Positions 1 through 8,300 of a stretch of DNA of 64,000 nucleotides are shown here, in pieces. The notes under the pieces are model-generated. The model was not told the origin of the DNA, did no database searches, and saw only the letters and a program-made list of their open reading frames with translations. Position numbers and translations under genes: made by a program. The stretch spans positions 8,690-72,689 of the forward strand of contig CAZLMM010000026.1 in the NCBI GenBank assembly GCA_964560495.1, given 5' to 3'. Each line of letters starts with the position of its first letter. Position 1 is the stretch's first letter. This DNA is from UBA5069 sp964560495. Lineage in GTDB: Bacteria; Chloroflexota; Anaerolineae; Caldilineales; Caldilineaceae.

Positions 1-47
1 AACCTTCTGCACTGCACGCGGCGGCCAGAGTCTGTATCATTCTCATC

Positions 48-1055
48 ATGCGGCGCACTATTCGTATTGCCCTCTTTCTCCTGATCTTTCTGATTCTCCT
101 TGTCCTCATCGCCCCCTTCCTGATCCCTGTCCCACCGCTGCAAGATGTGGTGGACGTGCGCAGTTTGGCCGACCCGGACAGCGAATTCATCCCGACGCCT
201 CTAGGCAATCGCCGCCTGGATGTCCACGTCAAACGCGGCGGCGCCGGCGGATTGCCGCTGGTCTTGCTCCACGGCTTTGCGGCCAGTGTCTTTTCCTGGC
301 GCGACGTGATGTCCCCCCTCGCCGCAGCGCGCCAGGTCGTGGCCTTCGATCGTCCCGCCTTTGGGCTGACGGAACGTCCCATGCGCGAAGACTGGGGCAG
401 CGCCTCTGACTGGGCGACGCGCAATCCCTACTCTCCCCAGGCGCAGGTAGAGCTGACGGTGAATCTGTTGGATGAGCTGGGCATCGAACAAGCGGTGTTG
501 GTGGGTCACTCGGCCGGCGGGTCGATTGCCATGCTCACCGCGCTGGAATATCCGGAACGCGTCGCCGGGCTGATCCTGCTCGACCCGGCAGTGTACACTG
601 GCAGCGGCGGCCCGTCCTGGCTGCGCCCTCTGCTCGCCACGCCGCAACTGCAGCGCATCGGCCCGCTCATCGCCCGGCGCATTCGCGATTGGGGCGTGGA
701 TTTTGGGCGCGCGGCCTGGCACGATCCGGAAAAGATCGACGAGGAGGCTTGGGCTGGCTATCTCAAGCCCCTGGGTGTGGAGAACTGGGATCGGGCGCTG
801 TGGGAGTTCACCGCAGCCAGCGGCGCGACCGGGCTGACGGATCGGCTGGGCGAGCTGACCATGCCGACGCTGATCATCACCGGCGATGATGACCGCATCG
901 TCCCCACAAACCAGAGTGTTCGTCTTGCCAGCAAGCTGCCCAATGCAGAGTTAGTCGTGATCCCGGCGTGCGGTCACATTCCCCACGAAGAATGCCCAGA
1001 CGAAACGCTGCGGGCAATGGAAGATTGGTTGCAGACGCTTGGGCAAGGGCAGTAG
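48..1055 (+). CDS. Membrane-anchored alpha/beta hydrolase
   Basis: Encodes 335 residues of an alpha/beta-hydrolase fold enzyme, probably an esterase- or haloalkane-dehalogenase-type hydrolase of unknown substrate. The N-terminus (residues 4-26) is one hydrophobic helix without a clear cleavage site, so the catalytic domain is probably anchored outside the membrane. Visible motifs are the oxyanion HG (LLHGFAAS), the nucleophile elbow GHSAGGS around residue 155, an acid in GDDDRIVP near residue 280 and the catalytic histidine in CGHIPHEE near residue 312. These form a complete Ser-Asp-His triad. Length and domain order are usual for the family. The gene stands alone, about 60 bp before the SDR gene. 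A TATCAT-like box ends just upstream of the ATG, so a very short leader is possible. The fold is certain; the substrate cannot be read from sequence. Confidence 0.88.
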   Translation: MRRTIRIALFLLIFLILLVLIAPFLIPVPPLQDVVDVRSLADPDSEFIPTPLGNRRLDVHVKRGGAGGLPLVLLHGFAASVFSWRDVMSPLAAARQVVAFDRPAFGLTERPMREDWGSASDWATRNPYSPQAQVELTVNLLDELGIEQAVLVGHSAGGSIAMLTALEYPERVAGLILLDPAVYTGSGGPSWLRPLLATPQLQRIGPLIARRIRDWGVDFGRAAWHDPEKIDEEAWAGYLKPLGVENWDRALWEFTAASGATGLTDRLGELTMPTLIITGDDDRIVPTNQSVRLASKLPNAELVVIPACGHIPHEECPDETLRAMEDWLQTLGQGQ

Positions 1056-1117
1056 GGCTGGAAGGTTGTCGGGGAGCGAGGTCGTAAGGTTCTAGAGCAG
1101 GGGGTGGTGACAGGCTT

Positions 1118-1750
1118 ATGAAACATGCAATTGTTTGGGGCGCCAGCGGTGGAATCGGCCGGGCCTTGGCTGCGGCCCTGGCGCAAGATGGCTGGAGCGT
1201 CGTGGGCGTTGCACGCCGTGCGGAAAACCTGACCAACATAGTGGGTCACGTGGTCGAAGCAGATGTCAGCGATGACTTTTCCGTCAGGCAAGCGGCCCTG
1301 GAAATCGCCCAGGTTGTGGGCGAGGCGCAGCTCTTTGTCTATGCAGTCGGCGATATCCTCTCCCGCAAGGTCTCCGATCTGGGTGTGGCCGACTGGCGTC
1401 GCATCCTCGACGCCAATCTGACGGGCGCATTTCTGACGACCCACCACAGCCTGCCGCTGCTGACGGCGGATGCTCACCTGATTTACATCGGCGCTGTGCA
1501 TGAACGCCTGCGCCTCCCCGGCCTGTCCGCCTATGCAGCGGCGAAGACCGGGCTGGAAGCTTTTGCCGAGGCCTTGGCGAAAGAAGAACGAAAACGCCGG
1601 GTGACGGTCATTCGCCCAAGCGCAGTCGCCACTCCTCTCTGGGAGAAAATGCCGGTGCGTCTGCCAAAGAACGCGCTCAGCCCAGAGCAACTTGCCCAAC
1701 GGATTCTGGCGCTGCACAATGAGGGTCAAACCGGCGTGATCGACAGCTAA
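1118..1750 (+). CDS. Short-chain dehydrogenase/reductase (SDR)
   Basis: A 210-residue classical-type SDR. The N-terminus carries the NAD(P)-binding glycine motif GASGGIG directly after a beta strand. The active-site pair is in YAAAKTG (YxxxK) near residue 147, and the C-terminal VTVIRPSAVATPL corresponds to the family's PG-like loop. The protein is shorter than the usual 240-260 residues because the substrate lid region is reduced. It starts at an ATG about 60 bp after the hydrolase and is probably co-oriented but not tightly coupled with it. It is expected to be a cytoplasmic NADP(H)-dependent oxidoreductase; substrate unknown. Confidence 0.87.
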   Translation: MKHAIVWGASGGIGRALAAALAQDGWSVVGVARRAENLTNIVGHVVEADVSDDFSVRQAALEIAQVVGEAQLFVYAVGDILSRKVSDLGVADWRRILDANLTGAFLTTHHSLPLLTADAHLIYIGAVHERLRLPGLSAYAAAKTGLEAFAEALAKEERKRRVTVIRPSAVATPLWEKMPVRLPKNALSPEQLAQRILALHNEGQTGVIDS

Positions 1751-1792
1751 AGTCTTGTCACAGAACCTGGCCTATACACATCCTCACTCATA

Positions 1793-2821
1793 TTGAGACT
1801 CACGCCGAACTTCTTACCACAAAACGTGTGGCGACCCGCCAGCTATCATGGACATGGTTTGACGAGCCATTTCTTCGAGGGCTGGTATTTCAAGCTGGTG
1901 GATGCCAGCCGCAGCCGGCGCCTGGCCGTCATCCCGGGCGTCTTTCTGGGCGAAACGCCCGACCAATCCCACGCTTTCATCCAAACGCTCGACGGCGCAT
2001 CCGGCGCGACCCGTTATCACCGCTTCCCGCTGGCCGCCTTCAGCGCCCATGCCACCGAGTTCGATCTGCGCATCGGGCCAAATCGCTTCACTTTACATGG
2101 TATGATCCTGGACATCGACGCCCCTGAGGGCCGCCTGGTAGGCGCAGTGCGCTTCCCAATCGTCACGCCCTGGCCTGTCACCTGGCGCTCGCCCGGCGTC
2201 ATGGATTGGTACGCGTTCATGCCCTTCATGGAGTGCTACCACGGCGTCCTCAGCCTGGATCACGCCATCGAGGGGATGCTCGTGGTGGATGGGGAGGTCG
2301 TCGATTTCCACGACGGTCGCGGCTACATGGAAAAGGATTGGGGACAAGCCTTTCCCCGCGCTTGGGTGTGGATGCAGAGCAACCACTTCCAGCGCCCAGG
2401 CGTCAGCCTGAGCGCATCCGTGGCGCGCATCCCCTGGCTGGGCAGCGCGTTCCGCGGCTTCATCGTCGGTCTGCTCCTCGACGGTAGACTCTATCGCTTC
2501 GCCACATACACGGGCGCAACCATCGAACACCTGGAAGTGACCAGGCGTCAGGTGGTGTGGCGTCTCGCCGGCCCTGGGCCCATGAACGGGCAAAGTGTCA
2601 TGCACCGGTTGGAGATCGTTGCCCATCGTGATGACGCGGGCGTCGATCTACTCCACGCGCCAGCGCGCAGCGCCATGGTGCAGCGGGTGCTGGAGAGCCT
2701 GACGGCTGTCGTGGACGTGCGTCTGCTGCGCCTGGATGGGCGCGGCGAGACCGAGCTCTTCGCCGGGTCAGGTGAGTGCGCCGGCCTGGAAATCGGCGGA
2801 AACATCAAGGAAATTCTATGA
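1793..2821 (+). CDS. Tocopherol-cyclase family protein
   Basis: A 342-residue protein with the N-terminal signature of the tocopherol cyclase family (FFEGWYFKLVDA near residue 27). Conserved aromatic segments follow: GVMDWYAFMPFMECYHGV near residue 135, and GRGYMEKDWGQAFP near residue 178, whose EKDWG is family-typical. Plant and cyanobacterial members close the chromanol ring of tocopherols. Bacterial homologues outside cyanobacteria are only assigned by family and their substrate is unknown. The frame opens at a TTG; there is no in-frame ATG before the conserved region, so the TTG start is favoured. The stop overlaps the ATG of the next gene (ATGA), so the two are translationally coupled. 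Confidence 0.82.
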   Translation: MRLTPNFLPQNVWRPASYHGHGLTSHFFEGWYFKLVDASRSRRLAVIPGVFLGETPDQSHAFIQTLDGASGATRYHRFPLAAFSAHATEFDLRIGPNRFTLHGMILDIDAPEGRLVGAVRFPIVTPWPVTWRSPGVMDWYAFMPFMECYHGVLSLDHAIEGMLVVDGEVVDFHDGRGYMEKDWGQAFPRAWVWMQSNHFQRPGVSLSASVARIPWLGSAFRGFIVGLLLDGRLYRFATYTGATIEHLEVTRRQVVWRLAGPGPMNGQSVMHRLEIVAHRDDAGVDLLHAPARSAMVQRVLESLTAVVDVRLLRLDGRGETELFAGSGECAGLEIGGNIKEIL

Positions 2822-3270
2822 ATCACGAACCCACCACGCTCATTTGGAGTTTCAATCGCACGCTCACCCAGCGCCTGCTCTTCTGGGCGATCCTCAGCGT
2901 GTTGGGCGGTCTGCTCTTGCAGTTGTCGGGGCGTCCGTTCCTAAAAGGGGTGGGCGCACAGGCCTTTGGCTGGGGCGTCATCGACGCGGCCATCGCACTG
3001 GCCGGGCAACGCTCCGCCGAACGCAAACAGATCACGGCAACCCCGCTGGTGGAAGTGCAACACGCCCGCAGCCTGCGTCGGCTCCTGTGGCTCAACGCCG
3101 GCCTGGATGTGGGCTACATGGCCGGCGGGCTGTGGCTGGCGCGCGCCAAAGGGCGCGCCAACGCGGTCTGGGCCGGTCACGGCTGGGGAATCGTCATCCA
3201 GGGCGCATTTCTGTTCGTCTTCGATCTCGTTCACGCGCTCCGGGTTCCGAGCCAAGAGAGCCGCGGGTGA
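2818..3270 (+). CDS. Small four-helix membrane protein
   Basis: 150 residues starting at the ATG that overlaps the preceding stop codon (ATGA), which decides the start over the longer upstream frame. The sequence alternates hydrophobic helices: LLFWAILSVLGGLLLQL, a region around AFGWGVIDAAIALAG, DVGYMAGGLWLA, and GIVIQGAFLFVFDLVHAL near the C-terminus. This gives about four membrane segments with a charged cytoplasmic loop between the second and third (EVQHARSLRRLLWLN). It resembles small conserved proteins annotated as DUF6992, but I am not certain of that assignment. Coupling to the tocopherol-cyclase gene suggests a shared role in lipid or quinone chemistry at the membrane; this is inference. 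Confidence 0.7.
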   Translation: MNHEPTTLIWSFNRTLTQRLLFWAILSVLGGLLLQLSGRPFLKGVGAQAFGWGVIDAAIALAGQRSAERKQITATPLVEVQHARSLRRLLWLNAGLDVGYMAGGLWLARAKGRANAVWAGHGWGIVIQGAFLFVFDLVHALRVPSQESRG

Positions 3271-3317
3271 CTTGGCTCTGCTGTATAGACTGACGTACAA
3301 TAGACGCCGCAAACGGT

Positions 3318-3470
3318 AATGCCTCTGTTTTGGAAGAGTTCGAGGCCAACAAGATGATTCAGTCGCTCGGCTACTCGTTTGAGGTGGAGAGTGACTATCA
3401 AGACTGGGATCTTGCCGTCGATGGCATTCGCACCGTTGAACGACAGTTGACTGACCTGCGAGGCGCCTGA
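3318..3470 (+). pseudogene. Fragment of an antitoxin-like gene (C-terminal half)
   Basis: Translation of the frame ending at TGA 3468-3470 gives EEFEANKMIQSLGYSFEVES followed by YQDWDLAVDGIRTVERQL. This is nearly the same as the C-terminal half of the protein encoded at 4888-5203 (AEFEANAVVTAQGYSFEVES, then HQDWELAVDGIRTIERQL). The N-terminal half and any start codon are missing. The sequence is therefore a decayed paralogue of the same small, antitoxin-like family. Directly downstream, near 3500-3567, is a short GTG-initiated frame (VTLDEFLRETQQILLDRGLL) that may be debris of its partner; I cannot identify it. Confidence 0.75.
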
Positions 3471-3583
3471 CCAACATGATTTCTCGCCTGAGGGTCAGCG
3501 TGCTGTGACCCTGGACGAATTCCTCAGGGAGACCCAGCAGATATTGCTGGATCGCGGCCTGCTGTAGCCACCGCATACATCGC

Positions 3584-3703
3584 CAACGCGCCCTCGTCCA
3601 CGTCACCGCGCTGGAAGCGGCGATCGATCACCTGGTCAACGGTCTCTACGGGCTGACGGCGACGGAGATCCAGATCGTGGCGGGGGGGGGGGAGAAGCGA
3701 TGA
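3584..3703 (+). pseudogene. C-terminal tail of an Eco57I-type DNA methylase, copy 1
   Basis: The frame ending at TGA 3701-3703 reads VTALEAAIDHLVNGLYGLTA, then TEIQIVAGG. This matches the C-terminus typical of Eco57I-like restriction-modification methylases (pattern: IDxLVYxLYGLTxEEIxIVEG). Only this tail is present; no catalytic NPPY region exists nearby. The very end contains an 11-base G run (3682-3692) inside the frame, a hotspot for slippage. The stop overlaps the ATG of the following ORF. A second copy of the tail is at 4721-4810, with about 46 nearly identical bases. Confidence 0.65.
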
Positions 3704-4079
3704 TCACGAAACAAAAGAAAGAACATGCGTTCACGCCAGCACAGTTGGTTGCCGCCCTGGATAGCCTGGGCGTGCCCTTCCTGCGCGGCGCGTCCGGCTC
3801 AGCAGTCACACTGGAACCAGTTGCGCTGCTGGCGGCATTGGTGGCCAGCAACGAGGCGCGCCTGCGTCTGGCTCTTATCCCGCTGTTGCTGGCCCACATC
3901 CAGAATTATCTGTCCACGCCGTCGCCGCACTGCAGCAGTTGCCGCCGGATGCAGCGATCACTCTACGCTGTTACTACACAGCAGCCTACTGGTTGCAGAT
4001 CAAATACCGCGTCCGGATTACAGCATCTCTGGGCGCAAGTCACCCGCTGCCGGATCTCTTTAGCGCCGAGTTGCGGTAG
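3700..4079 (+). pseudogene. Frameshifted hypothetical gene
   Basis: A frame opens at ATG 3700 (MITKQKKEHAFTPAQLVAAL) and encodes about 70 residues, including VALLAALVASNEARLRLALI. Around 3905-3915 the coding signal moves to another frame, which continues as HAVAALQQLPPDAAITLRCY and YTAAYWLQIKYRVRITASLG to TAG at 4077-4079. Joined, the two parts give a smooth protein of about 125 residues, mostly alpha-helical, so one frameshift has split a real gene. The stop overlaps the GTG start of the next ORF (TAGTGA), as expected for an originally coupled pair. I do not recognise the family. It may be a regulator or partner of the DUF3800-like gene. Confidence 0.6.
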
Positions 4080-4594
4080 TGATCGCTGCAGGAGACCGTG
4101 AACGCTTGCGCCAGCGCTGTATCGACATTGAGGCGCAATCGCGCAAAGGCACGCGAAAATGGGCCAAGAGTAATCATGAACGACGGCTTGCCTATATCCA
4201 AAGCGTTTTGGGAGATACTGAACTGCGTGGCCGGTTACACTTTGCGCTTCATCGCCTCACCCAGGAGTACCTTGACGCAACCGTGCAGACAATTTCGCTT
4301 GCGCTGCATCGCTTCACGGTTGGTGAGTACAAAGCAACCGTTTTGACTGACGGATTAGCGCGTGCCGATGAGCGCAAGGTTGGCCTGCTGCTGCGACGTT
4401 CAGGCATGTCGGTGCAGAAAGTCAGAGGCATAGATGATGAGAGTGAACCGCTGATCCGGCCGGCTGATGCACTCTGCGGCTTTGTGCGCAGCGCCCTCGC
4501 AGGGGATGCATCAATGCACGCGTTATTTGTGGACGCGATTCACCAGGGCATTGTCGTCGAGTTGGACAGAAAACAAAAATGCCCCCGTGGATAG
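4079..4594 (+). CDS. DUF3800-like protein, N-terminally truncated
   Basis: 171 residues from a GTG. The C-terminal segment (YKATVLTDGLARADERKVGL, then VQKVRGIDDESEPLIRPADA and LCGFVRSAL) resembles the end of DUF3800 proteins, an RNase H-like family often found in defence and mobile islands. Those proteins normally begin with a YIDESG-type strand. That strand is absent here and an in-frame TAG lies at 4061-4063, so the gene is either truncated or starts at the coupled GTG. It sits between the two methylase-tail remnants. Family assignment is by pattern memory only; it could be a different small nuclease-like family. Confidence 0.5.
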   Translation: MIAAGDRERLRQRCIDIEAQSRKGTRKWAKSNHERRLAYIQSVLGDTELRGRLHFALHRLTQEYLDATVQTISLALHRFTVGEYKATVLTDGLARADERKVGLLLRRSGMSVQKVRGIDDESEPLIRPADALCGFVRSALAGDASMHALFVDAIHQGIVVELDRKQKCPRG

Positions 4595-4600
4595 GGGGCA
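4580..4600 (+). terminator. Hairpin at the end of the DUF3800-like gene
   Basis: A perfect 7-bp stem, TGCCCCC/GGGGGCA with a 7-base loop, overlaps the last codons and stop of the preceding ORF. There is no T-run after it, so it may be a weak terminator or simply a structured end. Confidence 0.35.
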
Positions 4601-4720
4601 CGGCCTAGTCCCAAGTGAGGACACCCACCAAAAGGGCAGTATTCAGCCGAACTTCTAGTCAGAAGTATAGCATTGAACTGTCCTCCCGTCAATCCCTTTA
4701 GTGGCAAAACTGCGCGTGTC

Positions 4721-4810
4721 ACTGCGCTGGCAGCGGTGATCGACGCACAGGGCTACCGTCTCTACGGGCTGACGGCGGCGGAGATCCAGATCGTGGAGGG
4801 GGCGGGGTAA
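4721..4810 (+). pseudogene. C-terminal tail of an Eco57I-type DNA methylase, copy 2
   Basis: The frame ending at TAA 4808-4810 reads TALAAVIDAQGYRLYGLTAA, then EIQIVEGAG. It is the same C-terminal motif as at 3584-3703 and nearly identical in DNA from the CTCTACGGGCTGACGG stretch onward. No catalytic part is present. The two tails bracket the 3700-4594 genes, as would be left by repeated insertion or deletion in an old restriction-modification locus. Confidence 0.62.
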
Positions 4811-4847
4811 GCGTAGGCTGACAGTCACGAATTCCACGCAACTACGC

Positions 4848-4853
4848 TATAAT
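4848..4853 (+). promoter_or_regulatory. TATAAT -10 box before the antitoxin-like gene
   Basis: A perfect TATAAT lies 35 bp before the ATG at 4888. The base pairs 17 bp further upstream form only a weak -35. A good ribosome site, GTGGAGGAGAAA, precedes the ATG. Confidence 0.45.
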
Positions 4854-4887
4854 GCCCAGGACATGTGTTTGTGGAGGAGAAATCACG

Positions 4888-5203
4888 ATGCTGCAAGTGG
4901 AATTGTCCAATCAGTTGCTTGCCGCTCTGAATCTGCTTGAGCCTGGCAGCGCCCCCCAATCAGCAAGTGATGCGGTTGGCGGAACATGAATTGCGCCGGC
5001 GTCTGGCACGCTATCAGTTGGCGGATCGCCTGTTCCAGGAAAAGTACGGCATGACGTTAGCAGAGTTCGAGGCCAACGCGGTCGTCACGGCGCAAGGCTA
5101 TTCGTTTGAAGTCGAAAGCGATCACCAGGATTGGGAGCTTGCCGTCGATGGCATCCGCACAATCGAACGCCAGTTAGCCAGCTTGCGGGGCAAGAACAGG
5201 TGA
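4888..5203 (+). pseudogene. Antitoxin-like small gene with a homopolymer frameshift
   Basis: A strong ribosome site (GGAGGAGAAA) precedes ATG 4888, which opens MLQVELSNQLLAALNLLEPG but hits TGA after about 34 codons. Skipping one C in the six-C run at 4951-4956 joins it to the frame that continues as NQQVMRLAEHELRRRLARYQ and LADRLFQEKYGMTLAEFEAN to TGA 5201-5203. The joined product is about 104 residues: a short N-terminal strand, then a charged helical region, then the conserved GYSFEVES/DWELAVDGIRTIERQL tail. The type is like small antitoxins or TA-associated proteins. No toxin follows. The shift may be real decay, phase variation or an assembly indel. The only annotatable unbroken frame is a TTG-started one from 4937. 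Confidence 0.62.
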
Positions 5204-5229
5204 CAGCCACTTAGGAAGTGACTGTCACC
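5199..5229 (+). terminator. 14-bp hairpin after the antitoxin-like gene
   Basis: GGTGACAGCCACTT and AAGTGACTGTCACC pair over 14 bp with one mismatch and a three-base loop (AGG). The left arm includes the stop codon. There is no marked T-run; it is a likely transcription end or processing hairpin. Confidence 0.5.
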
Positions 5230-5344
5230 TTGCGCCGCTTTGCGCCGACGTCAGCGCGCAGGAAGCAGAGAGCGACGCGCTGGTCTATATTCGTACAGTT
5301 TCCATGTCGCACGAATTCCGAATGAACCCATCTTGTGAGGACTC

Positions 5345-8300
5345 ATGATACTAGAAAAGCCAAACCTCAAACATATCAGCACAGTCACCCATGAGGGTAA
5401 GGTGCTGATCATGGCGACCGTCATCGAAAATAGTGGTGTGCAGCTTTATTACACCATCAAGCAAGATGGCTTCGAGGACAGCGCGCTGCAAAACCCCAAC
5501 GGCAGCGGCTGGGAGACATTCAAGCCGCTCAGCCTGCCCAACGACCCCATCGGCGACCCTTCTGTGGCGGCGCGGGAGGCAGCCGAGTTGACCGATAAAC
5601 AGGGCGGCTATCTGCTGCGCTCGATCCACAACAGCGCCGACCTCAGCGCGCCCGCGCCGGCGCAACTGGTCTCCCACGACGGCCATCTCTGCGTCTTCCG
5701 CCAATCGACGCGCGGCACACTGCTGGCCGACCGCTTCGTGCTCGACGGCATGACCAACACGCTCACGCCCAAGCTGGAGGTGCGCTACAAACGCAGCCGT
5801 CAACGCTATGCGCCGTTCAAGGCCATGAAGATCAACAGCGGCGGGCAGATGGAGTCGCTCGACTCGCTGGATTTTCGCGACATGCAGAACCGGCCCTTCA
5901 TCGAGCCAACCACCGAGCTTTGCCCACAGTTGCTGAATACGCTCCACGATGGCTGGTTTGGCGTGATCGTCACCCCCACCAACGAGCAGGAGACCCACCG
6001 CTGGCACATCTTTGCCCACAACCGCAGCAGCGGCAAGATCGACCTGGTGACGCTGGCCGGCGGCCGCGACCGCCTCTTCGATGTGCAGGATGCCTGGTTT
6101 CGCATCATCGACCCCATCACCGACCAGGCGCAATACGACAGCATCCCAGGGCTGACCCACCGGGCGCTGGAGCTGCTCGACAGCGCCGGCAAGCCGCTGA
6201 CCATCAGCAACGGGCTGGCGGCGACCACCTACGACGTACAACGCGAACAGCAGACGCAGAACGGGCCGCAACTGGTGCGCGAGAGCAGCAAGGTGCTGCT
6301 GGCTGTGCCCACATCAGCGGGCGCAGCCACTTTGAGTTTTGCCATCGCCGCGGATGGCCGCCTGGCGCAGATCGCCGGCGATGGCGATGACCGCTTGCTG
6401 CGCAGCCAGGAGCGCGAGATTCTGCTGCCGCTCGACCTGCTCGACAACATTCGCCCGCTGGGCGACAGCAGCGCCGCGCCCGCCGGTGTGATCGTCGGCA
6501 TGAGCCGCTCGGATGACGACGACAGCCCCGACCGCGTGCGCGTTGCTGTGGCCAAAGACGACAAGGCCGCGGTGGGCAAGCTCAAAAGCGGCGACACGGT
6601 CAAGCTGAGCAACACCACCAGCTACAACGGCCTCTACCGCGTGAGCAAGGCGGATGACGGCAGCTTCGTCATCGATGCGGCCTTCAAATTCGGCGAAATC
6701 GGCGAATGGGAGAAGGTGGAAGAGGAAGAGAGCGGGTTGATCTTCGACGGCATGATGACCGGCTACGAAAAGACGCGCGATGGCAAGCTCAAGGTCTGCG
6801 CGGTCAACCACGGGCTGGCCGCCGGCGACCTGGTGCAGATCGTCGGCGACGGCGACTACGCCGGCGAGTATCCGGTGCTCAAGCACGACGAAGACAGCTT
6901 CACCATCCAGCGACTGTGGGCGACCGGCGAGGCGGTCAACATCAAACTGGAGTCGCGCCAGCGCCGCGGCCTGGCGCTGGACGGCAAGCGCGACTGGATC
7001 GCCGCGCCCTGCTCCCAGGTGATCAACCTCAGCGCCGGCTTCACGGTGGAAGCCTGGGTCAAACTGAACAACGACGCTGACCAAACCATCCTGGCGACCC
7101 AGCCGGATCTAGCGCCGGGCGGGATGGCGAGCGCGGCGGCCGCGGCCACCCTCTCGGTGCAGGACGGCAAGTTCACTGTCGCCATCACGCGCCCCCTGCT
7201 TGGCCGCACCAGCGCGCTGCGCCTGGCTTCGCCCACATCAGCGCCGCTGCGCGAATGGGTGCATGTGGCGTGCAGCTTCGACGGCAAGGAGCTGCATTTG
7301 CTGGAAAACGGCGAAGTCAAGGCCTCGATCACGCTGGAAGAGCTGAATCGCAAGGCGAAGGTCGGCCAGGAGGCGCTGGTGAAACAGTTGCAGCAGGATG
7401 TGGCCGATCTGCGCGCCGCCTTCGCCGCGGCGCCCAACCACCCTGCCAACTACTGGGTGCGGCTGGCTTCGCGCGTCGATGACAAGGCGGTGACCGCTGG
7501 CCTGGAGACGGCCTTGAGCCGCGACGTGATCGAACACCGCGCCGAGCAGCTCTGGCGGCTGGAGCGCCAGGAGGATGGCGCATACGCCGTGCGCAACAAA
7601 GCGACCAATCGCGTGCTGGAATTCATGGGCGGCGATCAGCCTGTCCAGCAGACCGAATGGCGCAACGCCGACTCCCAAAAGTGGGCGCTGGAGGCCAACG
7701 CAAACGGTTTCTACACCTTCCGCGCCAGGATCGACGGCAAGGTGCTGGATGGTTTTCGCGGCGGTTTTGTCGCCGGCAACGCCTGGCACCCCGACACCAC
7801 CAACGCCGCCTGGCAGCAGTGGCGGCTGGAGCCGGTCGGGCCGACGCTGGCAGTCGAGATTCAGGCGGCGATCGATGCGCTGGAGGGCAAGGGGAAACAG
7901 GGCAAGCCCAGCTTCAGCCTCGGCGTCAGCACACTCAGCCTGGGCGCTACGCAACAACTCAAGGCGGGCAAGCTGCAATTGGTCGATCTGCTGCAAGGGC
8001 AGATGGCGGATGTGCGCCTGTGGACAAGTGGGCGCAGCGACAAAGCCATCGCCGACGCCATGCACCTGCAACTGACCGGGCGCAAGGCCGGGCTGGCCGG
8101 CTATTGGCGGCTGGGCGGCTTCGCTGTGGAAGAGGATGGCAGCCAGCGCGTCTTCGACTTTTCGGTCAACGCCAATCACGGGCTGGCGCAGGGTGCGCCC
8201 TACGCCGGCGGCGTGACGTTGGGCCGCACCCTGCGCGACGGCAAGACTGCGGCAGTCAAATTTAGCAACGACGACCTCTTCGCGGTGCGCGAGGGCGCGA

